Below, one piece after another: positions 1-6,653 of a stretch of 12,034 nt of DNA. The position numbers and the translations under genes are program-made. The stretch's first letter is position 1, and every line of letters begins with the position of its first letter. The notes beneath the pieces were generated by a model. It saw only the letters and a list, made by a program, of their open reading frames with translations, ran no database searches and was not told the origin of the DNA. This DNA is from Marinobacter sp. (GTDB lineage: Bacteria > Pseudomonadota > Gammaproteobacteria > Pseudomonadales > Oleiphilaceae): the NCBI GenBank assembly GCA_017643965.1, contig JAEPMM010000058.1:1-12034 (forward strand), read 5' to 3'.

Positions 1-248
1 GAGCAGCAGCGCAGAGAGAGTCAAAACCGGAAGCGTCAAGGTAATGGGCAGAGTACACCGTAATCCGCGTCAATTTGTAGGCAAATGGTACGGTGTCTTT
101 ACGGCAAGAAATGTGAGCACTTCAGCGGAACTACAACAAATTACAAAGGCTTACTTCTATGCAACTCAGCACTTTCACTTCGTTTACCCATGGCACTTAA
201 AGACAAGAATTTTCGGGGCCACCGATGCGTTTCAGGCGGGTTGTCCAG

Positions 249-254
249 TATGAT
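249..254 (+). promoter_or_regulatory. possible -10 box (TATGAT)
   Basis: TATGAT differs from the sigma-70 -10 consensus at one base and lies 33 bp before the amidotransferase ATG. No good -35 hexamer sits 16-18 bp upstream and there is no TGn extension, so this may be a weak or activator-dependent promoter, or chance. Confidence 0.3.
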
Positions 255-270
255 TGTGACTTTGTGTGAC
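255..270 (+). repeat. TGTGAC direct repeat with 10-bp phase
   Basis: TGTGAC occurs at 255-260 and again at 265-270, exactly one helical turn apart, just after the TATGAT box and before the ribosome binding site. Half-sites with this spacing are typical of response-regulator-type operators. A role in regulating the amidotransferase gene is inference only, because two six-base matches can occur by chance. Confidence 0.25.
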
Positions 271-274
271 ACCC

Positions 275-280
275 GAGGAG
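275..280 (+). promoter_or_regulatory. ribosome binding site of the amidotransferase gene
   Basis: GAGGAG lies 7 nt before ATG at 288, which fixes this start over other in-frame codons. Confidence 0.7.
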
Positions 281-287
281 CGCCACC

Positions 288-1028
288 ATGAGCCGTACCC
301 CCGAAACCGCCCGAACGCCAAAACTGGTTATTCTGAAGACCGGCTCCACCTACCCGTCCCTCAAGGCGCGATTCGGCGACTTCGATCGCTGGTTTGTCCG
401 CGGCCTGGGCGGGGGGCTGGATATTTCGGTGGTCAACGTGGCTGCTGGCGAGTCGCCGGGGCATCCGGAACAGTGGGATGGCATTGTGGTGACGGGGTCG
501 CCCGCGATGGTCACCGACCGGGAAACCTGGAGTGAACTGACCGGAACCTGGCTGGCCCAGGCAGTCGACCAGAAGGTTCCGCTGCTGGGTGTCTGTTACG
601 GGCACCAATTGTTGGCTCACGCACTGGGCGGCGAAGTCGGCTATCACCCCAGGGGGCGGGAAAGCGGCACCTATCAGGTGGAGCGGCTGGAGGCTGCGGA
701 AACCGACCCGCTGTTCAGGCATCTGCCCGAGCGCTTCAACGCCCAGCTCACCCATCGCCAATCGGTTCTGTCACTGCCGGAAACCGCGGTGCTGCTTGCC
801 CGCAACAGCTTCGAGCCGCATCAGGCGTACCGCGTTGGCCCCTGCGCCTGGGGGGTGCAGTTCCATCCCGAATTCACCGATGAGGTGATGGCCGCTTATC
901 TGGACGTTCAGGCGCCGGATCTGGAGAAAGAGCAGCTGGATCCCCGAGCCCTGCGGGCAGCAGTAGCCGCGGCAGCGGAGGCGAGCAGCCTGCTCGGACG
1001 CTTTGCCGAGCTGGTCCGCCAGGGCTGA
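288..1028 (+). CDS. class I glutamine amidotransferase (GATase1) protein
   Basis: This 246-residue protein is a stand-alone class I (triad) glutamine amidotransferase, which hydrolyses glutamine and passes ammonia to an acceptor. The nucleophile elbow GVCYGHQLLA puts the catalytic cysteine at residue 103, and the triad is completed by QFHPEF with His193 and Glu195. The segment following the elbow (GGEVGYHPRGRESG) is typical of the GMP-synthase-like 'glutamine amidotransferase' group that lacks a synthetase domain. The length fits a single domain plus an Ala/Glu-rich helical tail from about residue 205. The ATG is supported by GAGGAG at 275-280 with a 7-nt spacer. The gene stands alone on its strand, and its stop lies 3 bp from the stop of the convergent FHA gene. 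The acceptor substrate cannot be told from the sequence. Family call is secure; the pathway is unknown. Confidence 0.9.
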   Translation: MSRTPETARTPKLVILKTGSTYPSLKARFGDFDRWFVRGLGGGLDISVVNVAAGESPGHPEQWDGIVVTGSPAMVTDRETWSELTGTWLAQAVDQKVPLLGVCYGHQLLAHALGGEVGYHPRGRESGTYQVERLEAAETDPLFRHLPERFNAQLTHRQSVLSLPETAVLLARNSFEPHQAYRVGPCAWGVQFHPEFTDEVMAAYLDVQAPDLEKEQLDPRALRAAVAAAAEASSLLGRFAELVRQG

Positions 1029-1031
1029 GAC

Positions 1032-1382
1032 TTAATCGAGGATGTAAGCGGTTTTCTCGAGCGCGTTTTCATCCTCGTCCACGAAACGGAATTCGTTCCA
1101 GCCGACCCGGACCATGTCCTGACTGTTCAGCCTCTGACGGCTGTTGATCCGGATCTCGTTGACGAAGGTGCCGTTGGTGCTGTCCCGGTCGGTGATGTAG
1201 TAATCCACCGTTCCTTCCAGGTAGGCGTTGGGAACCGCCTCAATCACCGCGTGATGACCGCTGACAGAGATTTCATCAATGCGGATATCGTTATCCGCCT
1301 TGCGGCCGATACGGAGCTCCGGTCGGTCCAGTTCGAATGTATTGACCACAACGTTATCAACCAGTTGTGAAAGCGACGCCAT
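1032..1382 (-). CDS. FHA-domain phosphothreonine-binding protein
   Basis: This 116-residue protein is essentially a lone forkhead-associated (FHA) domain, which reads phosphothreonine peptides. The canonical signature is present in order: LRIGRKADNDI (Gly-Arg of the first loop), ISVSGHHAVI (the SxxH phosphate-contact motif) and DSTNGTFVN (the NG motif). No extra catalytic or membrane segment is seen, so it probably acts as a cytosolic adaptor. It is the last gene of the kinase-phosphatase-FHA operon and lies 27 bp downstream of the phosphatase stop. The ATG at 1382 is preceded on the minus strand by GAGGAG with a 6-7 nt spacer. Its likely ligand is the autophosphorylated kinase upstream or a kinase substrate; that is inferred from gene order. 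Confidence 0.9.
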   Translation of the reverse strand: MASLSQLVDNVVVNTFELDRPELRIGRKADNDIRIDEISVSGHHAVIEAVPNAYLEGTVDYYITDRDSTNGTFVNEIRINSRQRLNSQDMVRVGWNEFRFVDEDENALEKTAYILD

Positions 1383-1409
1383 ATCAGGCTCCTCGGCTAA
1401 ATCGGGTCA

Positions 1410-2165
1410 TCAGAATACCGTCATCAGAACCACGGACACATTATCCGCGGCCTGACGCTCCAGGCTGGCATTGATCAGCGCCTCAGCGGCACTTTCCATG
1501 CATTCATTGCTCTCAATAATCGGCGGCCATTCCGCTTCCGGCAGCGCATTGGTCAGACCGTCCGTACACAACAGCAAGCGATCGCCAGGGCCCAGAGGAA
1601 TCGGGTGATAACTGGCCTCCGGTGACGGCCCGGCACCCAGGGCCTTGGTGAGTACATTGCGAAAGGGCACGTTGGGGACATCGCCCGGCGTGATGCTGCC
1701 ATCGTCGAGCATGTTCTGGACCACGGTGTCATCACGGGTCAGACACACCACCGCCTCGTTGCGCAGCAAATAGCATCGTGAATCACCCACGTGCGCGATG
1801 TGTGCGCAGCCGTCTATCACCCAGGCCACCACCAGGGTTGTGCCCATCTTCTCGAGCTCGGGATCCCCGTGCCGGCCGGCGATGATATGATCGTTGGCCT
1901 CTTTAACACAGTCCCGCAGGGTGGCCCGGACCACTTCAACATCGGCGTAGCACCAGGTGGAATCCTCGAGACGCGATGCCATATCTTCCAGCACGGCCTC
2001 CACCGCCAGTCTGCTGGCAATCTCCCCGCCCTGATACCCTCCCATCCCGTCGGCAACCAGCATCAGCGCCTGACGACCGTTGTCACTCAGGCGCCAGGCC
2101 ACTACGTCCTGGTTGGAGCTGCGCACGGCCCCGACATCGGTCAGGCCGGAAATGTCATAGCGCAT
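1410..2165 (-). CDS. PP2C-family serine/threonine protein phosphatase
   Basis: This 251-residue protein is a bacterial PP2C (PPM) phosphatase that removes phosphate from Ser/Thr using two Mn/Mg ions. Motifs in order are: RSSNQD (residues 15-20), LVADGMGGYQGGEIAS (metal-binding Asp39 and Gly40), GTTLVVAWV (108-116), AHVGDSRCYLL (125-134), LLCTDGLTNAL (Asp202) and ADNVSVVL (Asp241). The segment equivalent to the usual LTxDHS reads LTRDDT, a small variation. Length matches the single-domain family, with no membrane segment or sensor domain. Its ATG overlaps the TGA of the kinase gene by one base (TGATG), which implies translational coupling, so the two enzymes are made together. It presumably opposes the neighbouring kinase, as in known bacterial STPK-PP2C pairs. 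Confidence 0.95.
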   Translation of the reverse strand: MRYDISGLTDVGAVRSSNQDVVAWRLSDNGRQALMLVADGMGGYQGGEIASRLAVEAVLEDMASRLEDSTWCYADVEVVRATLRDCVKEANDHIIAGRHGDPELEKMGTTLVVAWVIDGCAHIAHVGDSRCYLLRNEAVVCLTRDDTVVQNMLDDGSITPGDVPNVPFRNVLTKALGAGPSPEASYHPIPLGPGDRLLLCTDGLTNALPEAEWPPIIESNECMESAAEALINASLERQAADNVSVVLMTVF

Positions 2166-3865
2166 CAGGATACACCCTCCCGCACTTCGCGCTGTGCCAG
2201 CCTTCGCACGGCTTCCGCCATCATACCGGCCGTGGCGAATCGTTTATCCGGCTCCCGCTGAATCGCTTTGTTGATCAGGCGCACCACGCCGTTGGGCAGA
2301 TCCGGATTGAACTCGCGAACGCTGCGCGGGCGCTTGTTCAGGATCTGATAGGTCAGATTGGCCAGGGTATCGCCCTGGTAGGGCGTCTCCCCGCTGACCA
2401 GTCGATACAGCGTCACGCCGAGACTGTAGATATCGGACGCCCCCGTCACTTTCTGCCCCTTCAGCTGTTCCGGTGACATGTACAGCGGGCTGCCCATCAC
2501 GCTGCCGGTGCGGGTACGGGAGTCGTCAGTAATTTTTGCGATACCGAAGTCGGTGATGTTTACCTCACCGGTATCCGGGTCATAAATGATGTTGCCCGGC
2601 TTGATGTCGCGATGAACGATTTTCTGGCCGTGGGCGTACTCCAGCGCATCCGCCACCCGGGCAACAATCTCCAGCACGGTTGCCAGCGGCAGCAATCGCC
2701 CGGCGCGGCCGAAATCACTCAGGGGGCGCCCGCGGGCATAATCCATGGCAATATACGCGAGGTCCGCCTCCTCACCCACGTCATACACCGTCACGATGGC
2801 GGGGTGATTCAGGCGGCCGGCGGCCTCCGCCTCGCGAAAAAAGCGGGCCTTGAGATCCGCCAGTTCGGTCTCCTCGAACGCCTGATAGCTAAGCGTCTTG
2901 ATCGCCACTGTGCGGGCAATGCGTGGATCCTTGCCGAGATACACCACGCCCATGGCACCCCGGCCCAGCTCCTGCTCCACTTCGTAGCGGCCCAGGGTCG
3001 GCCGGCTGACGGCGCTTTCAGGCATCACCAGCGTCCGGGTACTGTCGAACGCTCCGGGGGTGAACCCACTGTTACCGCCATTCAGGTTATCCAGCGCCAT
3101 CAGTCGCTCACGCACATCCCGGAACGACTTCCGCTGCTGCAGGATATCGCGGTATGACGCGGCGGCCTTTTCATAATGGCGCTTGCGTTCCTGCTGCAGG
3201 GCAATCTCGTACTGCAACTCCAGCCGCTCTGGCGAGACCGGACAATCACTCAGTGCCACCAGCGCCTCATCGGTGTTGCCCTGCTGCAAAAGGAGAGTCC
3301 CGAGCCGGATCCGCGCGGCCTGCACGTTGTCCGTCAGGGCCCTCAACTCGCGATGGGGCTGAAGCCAGAACAACATGACCAGGTACCCGCCGAGCAACAG
3401 CATGACCAGCTCCCCCAGAGGGATCCACGCACTGCGGTAAAACATGAACGCGGCCTGCACCACCACCAGCAAACCGGCGATTAACAACGTGACCGGTAGC
3501 GCCACCGCCGCCCCCATCACCGGAACCGCCAGCACCAGATACAGCGCTACTGCCATCAAACCGCCACGTATCACCAGGGCCGACCACTGGGGTTCCAGCA
3601 GCCCGCGACCGGCCAGGGCGGCCTGAAATTCAGCCGGGGAGTTGCCCGGCAGCAGGGTGGGATCGGCGGCAGGGGAGCTGCCCAGCAAACCGAACAGCAG
3701 GCGGTCCATCCAGGTCAAAATTGGCAACAGATCGCCCGCCACGGCCCATGCCAGCGCCAGCAGAACCACCAGCACACGGAGGCTGAAACAGCGGGAACCC
3801 AGGTAAGCGATCACATTCACAGGCGTTGTTATCGTAACTGATTGATCTGCCAAGTTTAGAAACAC
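2165..3865 (-). CDS. membrane serine/threonine protein kinase
   Basis: This is a Hanks-type kinase in reversed order: membrane region first, kinase last. Taking GTG at 3865 as start gives 566 residues. Hydrophobic segments lie at about 30-48, 102-119, 121-141 and 149-168. They are followed by a helical, TPR-like linker (about 180-260), a Thr-rich segment DSTRTLVMP (274-282) and the kinase domain (about 292-560). The kinase has the glycine loop GRGAMG (301-306), VAIK lysine 323, HRDIKPGN (Asp420), DFG (439-441) and SPE (464-466), so it should be active and cytosolic. Start choice is uncertain. GTG 3865 has GGAG with a 5-nt spacer and begins where coding-like sequence begins. ATG 3931 and TTG 3958 add a Cys-rich, unlikely N-terminus without a ribosome site. 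It is first in the operon with the PP2C and FHA genes. The signal sensed is unknown. Confidence 0.9.
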   Translation of the reverse strand: MFLNLADQSVTITTPVNVIAYLGSRCFSLRVLVVLLALAWAVAGDLLPILTWMDRLLFGLLGSSPAADPTLLPGNSPAEFQAALAGRGLLEPQWSALVIRGGLMAVALYLVLAVPVMGAAVALPVTLLIAGLLVVVQAAFMFYRSAWIPLGELVMLLLGGYLVMLFWLQPHRELRALTDNVQAARIRLGTLLLQQGNTDEALVALSDCPVSPERLELQYEIALQQERKRHYEKAAASYRDILQQRKSFRDVRERLMALDNLNGGNSGFTPGAFDSTRTLVMPESAVSRPTLGRYEVEQELGRGAMGVVYLGKDPRIARTVAIKTLSYQAFEETELADLKARFFREAEAAGRLNHPAIVTVYDVGEEADLAYIAMDYARGRPLSDFGRAGRLLPLATVLEIVARVADALEYAHGQKIVHRDIKPGNIIYDPDTGEVNITDFGIAKITDDSRTRTGSVMGSPLYMSPEQLKGQKVTGASDIYSLGVTLYRLVSGETPYQGDTLANLTYQILNKRPRSVREFNPDLPNGVVRLINKAIQREPDKRFATAGMMAEAVRRLAQREVREGVS

Positions 3866-3957
3866 CTCTGCTCCGGCGATAGGGGCACAGGGGCAGTTTT
3901 TTGTAAGAGTTTGTTTACCTGGGACTGCCATCACGCATTCGGGGCCGTGCAAACACA

Positions 3958-3974
3958 ACGGACAAAGACGGACA
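3958..3974 (+). repeat. ACGGACA direct repeat with 10-bp phase
   Basis: ACGGACA occurs at 3958-3964 and again at 3968-3974, one helical turn apart, ending 14 bp before a TATAGT box. The site covers the position a -35 element would occupy, as expected for a class II activator or a response regulator. A regulator binding here is inference. Confidence 0.4.
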
Positions 3975-3988
3975 CGGGCCGTGTGCAG

Positions 3989-3994
3989 TATAGT
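3989..3994 (+). promoter_or_regulatory. possible -10 box (TATAGT) for the PLD operon
   Basis: TATAGT matches the -10 consensus at five of six positions and lies 37 bp before the chosen ATG. No -35 hexamer is recognisable at the right distance; the ACGGACA repeats sit there instead, which would fit activator-dependent transcription. Confidence 0.35.
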
Positions 3995-4005
3995 CTTCGG
4001 GGTGT

Positions 4006-4019
4006 TGACTCAGGAGTCA
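4006..4019. repeat. perfect palindrome TGACTC-AG-GAGTCA
   Basis: Six-base inverted arms flank a two-base centre, between the TATAGT box and the start codon. The right end touches the ribosome binding site AGGAAG (4019-4024). It could be a repressor operator or a small mRNA hairpin (five pairs, CAGG loop) that limits ribosome access. Nothing in the sequence decides between these. Confidence 0.45.
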
Positions 4020-4031
4020 GGAAGCTTGCCC

Positions 4032-5486
4032 ATGACAGTGAAGTTCGTGATTGCCGCGTTGTTATTGCTGATCGCCGGAACCGGCCTGTACCACACCCTC
4101 AAACCCCTCCCGGATGGTATCGGTTACCGCGGGTCTCTGGCGCCGCTGGTCAACCCGACACTGCTGACCGATGTCACAGTGCATCAGGCCGATGGCAGCA
4201 GCCGGCTGGAGCACACCATTTTTGATGAAGTTCTGCGCCAGATTGCCCATGCCGAGCGCTTTATCCTGGTCGATATGTTCCTGTTCAACGACAGCAAGCC
4301 CGAGGGGGCTTCCGGCTACCGCCCCCTCGCCCGCCAGTTGACCGATGCCCTGATCCAGCGCAAGCAAGCGCTACCGGACATCCACATTGTGGTGATCTCC
4401 GATCCCATCAATACCTTTTATGGCGGCACCCGCTCGCCCTGGTTCGAAGCGCTCAGCGAGGCCGGCATTACCGTGGTGGAAACAAACCTGGCCAGGCTCA
4501 GGGACAGCAATCCCGCGTGGTCAGGGTTGTGGCGGGTGTGCTGCCAGTGGCTCGGCAATTCGGCGGATGGGGGCTGGCTCCCCAATGCCCTGCAAGGCCA
4601 GCCGGTCACTCTGCGGAGCTACCTTGCCCTCCCCAACTTCAAGGCCAACCACCGCAAACTGATGGTCACGGATGACGGTGACGCGATGCGGGCGCTGGTG
4701 ACGTCCGCCAACCCCCATGACGGCAGCAGCCGCCACAGCAACATCGGCCTCAGCTTTACCGGGCCCGCCGTTGCGGATTTGCTGGCCAGCGAACGAGCCG
4801 TGCTGGAGATGTCGGGCATCGACACCGCCCTGATCGCTCGCTTCATCGCTGACATTCGCGCCGGGGCTGGCAGCGCGCCCGCGCCGGCCGGGGACGACTC
4901 CGTTCAGGTGGTCACCGAATCCGCCATACTGTCCAGCGCGCTGGGCATGATTGCGTCCGCTGGCGCCGGCGATCGCGTGGACCTGGCGGTGTTCTATCTG
5001 TCCCATCGCCAGGTCGTTCAGGCACTGATTGAAGCGCATCAGCGCAACGCCCGCGTGCGCATACTCCTGGACGCCAATAACGACGCCTTTGGCCACGAAA
5101 AGAACGGCATTCCCAACCGTCAGGTGGCGGCGGAACTGGCTGGCGCCGGGCTACCTGTGCGTTGGTGCAATACCCGCGGCGAACAATGCCACAGTAAGCT
5201 GCTGATAACCCGTGACAGCAGCGGCAACGCGGAAATCCTGCTGGGCTCGGCAAACCTGACCCGGCGCAATCTGGATGATTTCAACCTGGAGACCAATGTC
5301 CACCTGCGACTGTCGGCGTCGTCTGCTGTTGCCGCCCAAGCCGTCGGATTTTTCGAGAGGCACTGGCAGCAGGGCCCGGGTTCCACGCCGGTGATGAGCC
5401 AGCCCTATGAAATCTGGGCAGACGGGTCCAGACTCAGGTATTGGCGCTATCGGCTGATGGAGGCCACCGGGCTGTCCACGTTCTGA
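4032..5486 (+). CDS. membrane-anchored phospholipase D-like protein
   Basis: The 484-residue product has one N-terminal hydrophobic segment (about residues 4-20) that should anchor it with the enzyme domain outside the cytoplasm, followed by two PLD-type halves. The first HKD motif is canonical: NHRKLMVTD (His207, Lys209, Asp214), followed by TSANP. The second is CHSKLLITRD (His387, Lys389), but the Asp lies one residue late. It is followed by GSANLTRRN and a conserved Glu (DDFNLET). Two halves with GSxN-type motifs are the layout of cardiolipin synthases, PLDs and related transphosphatidylases; the lipid or nucleic acid substrate is not determined. ATG 4032 is chosen because AGGAAG lies 7 nt upstream. 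A GTG at 3981 would add a 17-residue tail that covers the TATAGT box and palindrome. It is the first gene of the putative four-gene run, 22 bp before the carbonic-anhydrase-like gene. Confidence 0.85.
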   Translation: MTVKFVIAALLLLIAGTGLYHTLKPLPDGIGYRGSLAPLVNPTLLTDVTVHQADGSSRLEHTIFDEVLRQIAHAERFILVDMFLFNDSKPEGASGYRPLARQLTDALIQRKQALPDIHIVVISDPINTFYGGTRSPWFEALSEAGITVVETNLARLRDSNPAWSGLWRVCCQWLGNSADGGWLPNALQGQPVTLRSYLALPNFKANHRKLMVTDDGDAMRALVTSANPHDGSSRHSNIGLSFTGPAVADLLASERAVLEMSGIDTALIARFIADIRAGAGSAPAPAGDDSVQVVTESAILSSALGMIASAGAGDRVDLAVFYLSHRQVVQALIEAHQRNARVRILLDANNDAFGHEKNGIPNRQVAAELAGAGLPVRWCNTRGEQCHSKLLITRDSSGNAEILLGSANLTRRNLDDFNLETNVHLRLSASSAVAAQAVGFFERHWQQGPGSTPVMSQPYEIWADGSRLRYWRYRLMEATGLSTF

Positions 5487-5508
5487 TAGGCAGGAGAGGT
5501 GCTTGACA

Positions 5509-6621
5509 ATGACAACCCCGGTTCACTCGCGCCCGATCAGCGAGCGCATTGATTGGCTGATGGACCTAAGTCGCAGTCATTCCGCCAGTTTCTGCAGCGC
5601 GGACAACCATCTGGCCCGCCAGCGCTATCTGGCAGAACACAACACCCTGATCATTGCGATGAAGTGCATGGACGGCCGCATCCATCTGCCCTATGTCACC
5701 CAGACGCCTCTGGGCATTATCCACCCCTTCCGCAATCTGGGCGGCATTTTCGAACTGGGCTGGCCCTATCTCGGCGATATGCTGGCCGACACCGTGCAGG
5801 AGGCCGTCGGTGCCGGTCGCCGGGTATTGGTCATTATCACCTACCATTTTTCCAAAGGTGCGCGGGAACGGGGCTGCGCCGGATTTGACTGCAATCGTGA
5901 GGCAGCGCAGGCCCACGCCTACCATATCCGGTCTCAGCTGGAGACACTGTTCGGCCGCGGCCACCAGACCGTTTACCCACTGGTGTGCGGCTTTGAAACC
6001 GATGATGACGCTCTGATCCTCCATGGCCGTGACCAGCAGACGCTGGACCTCGCCTCGGTGCCGGTGTCAGCCATCGACGAGTTGCCCTCCCGCCTGGCCG
6101 CGTTGTTTCCGGACATGCCGGGCCCGGTGCGACGGGACCTGCTTCCGCTGGTCAGAGGCAATGTGCGCCACATTGCCGAGGTCCGCACCACCAATCGCGA
6201 ACTCAACATCGAGCACCGGGAATGGGTGATCTGCATTGGCCGGGGCTTCGATTTTCTGCACGTGCCCAATGTGGCGCTGATTATCGGCCCCTACAGCCCG
6301 GATCTTTCCCATCCGATCCGTCAGGCCGCCGGGATCATTCGCGCCAACATGGACAGCGGTCGCATTCCGGGAGACGGATTCCTGCTGTTATCTTCCGCCC
6401 CTTACCAGGAACCGGGCACACAGAAAGCGAGAGCGACGCTAAAATCCGCTTTCATGGCGGATTTTGCCGCGAACGTGATTCGGGAGGCTTTTCCGGAGCT
6501 TGCTGAAAAAATGGTAACCCGCTCTGCAATCCTTAACTGGCCTGAGCGCAGGCTGGATGTGCAACCGGCCTGCCCCCTCTGCCGGTTGCCATGGGGAAAC
6601 CAACTGCTCTATCGTGAATGA
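5509..6621 (+). CDS. CsoSCA-like (carboxysome shell-type) carbonic anhydrase homologue
   Basis: This 370-residue protein resembles the carboxysomal carbonic anhydrase CsoSCA, a divergent beta-class enzyme that interconverts CO2 and bicarbonate. Visible signature: AMKCMDGRIHLP supplies Cys53 and the Asp55/Arg57 dyad. YHFSKGARERGC supplies His113 and Cys123, a wide His...Cys spacing like CsoSCA and unlike the HxxC of ordinary beta enzymes. The C-terminal half repeats the fold in degenerate form. GRGFDFLHVP (244-253) aligns with the active-site strand but lacks Cys, Asp and Arg, and HPIRQAAGII (268-277) aligns with HPFRNLGGIF (72-81). A lone CPLC pair (355-358) sits near the end. ATG 5509 is preferred: GGAGAGG lies 9 nt upstream, while TTG 5503 is only 3 nt from it. 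No RuBisCO or shell gene is in the window. Activity is plausible but unproven; the family call is from motif memory. Confidence 0.7.
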   Translation: MTTPVHSRPISERIDWLMDLSRSHSASFCSADNHLARQRYLAEHNTLIIAMKCMDGRIHLPYVTQTPLGIIHPFRNLGGIFELGWPYLGDMLADTVQEAVGAGRRVLVIITYHFSKGARERGCAGFDCNREAAQAHAYHIRSQLETLFGRGHQTVYPLVCGFETDDDALILHGRDQQTLDLASVPVSAIDELPSRLAALFPDMPGPVRRDLLPLVRGNVRHIAEVRTTNRELNIEHREWVICIGRGFDFLHVPNVALIIGPYSPDLSHPIRQAAGIIRANMDSGRIPGDGFLLLSSAPYQEPGTQKARATLKSAFMADFAANVIREAFPELAEKMVTRSAILNWPERRLDVQPACPLCRLPWGNQLLYRE

Positions 6622-6653
6622 CGGTCAATTACTAAAAAGAACAGGAGTTAGGG

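Larger units (their letters stand above)
1..287. other. non-coding leader upstream of the amidotransferase gene
   Basis: I see no convincing gene in this stretch. It is clearly less GC-rich than the genes to its right, and the short open frames in it give peptides with no family resemblance and no good ribosome binding site. It holds the probable 5' control region of the amidotransferase gene: a TATGAT box, a phased direct repeat and a Shine-Dalgarno sequence, each listed separately. The left edge may also contain the upstream region of a gene lying outside the window. Confidence 0.6.
3866..4031. promoter_or_regulatory. divergent control region between kinase operon and PLD operon
   Basis: These 166 bp separate two divergent operons and must hold both promoters unless the kinase starts further upstream. 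The kinase-proximal half is A+T-richer than its surroundings. The PLD-proximal half holds a phased direct repeat, a TATAGT box and a palindrome, listed separately. I could not identify a convincing -35/-10 pair for the minus strand. Confidence 0.5.

Noticed and set aside
44..253. 69-codon + strand frame in the left leader
   Set aside because: The start lacks a ribosome site, composition is unlike the neighbouring genes, and the product matches no family I know.
141..761. 206-codon minus-strand frame over the amidotransferase gene
   Set aside because: It is a shadow of a gene with intact catalytic motifs on the other strand, and its own product has no recognisable domain.
1032..3865. Type VI secretion regulatory cluster (PpkA/PppA/Fha)
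   Set aside because: Kinase, phosphatase and FHA families fit, but no Tss/Tag gene is visible and the kinase architecture differs, so the assignment is not supported within the window.
3981..4031. GTG 3981 as start of the PLD-like gene
   Set aside because: The added 17 residues cover the TATAGT box and palindrome and precede a complete membrane anchor; ATG 4032 has a well-placed AGGAAG.
5509..6621. Part of a carboxysome operon
   Set aside because: No shell protein, RuBisCO or CsoS2-like gene lies on either side; the similarity is limited to the anhydrase-type protein.
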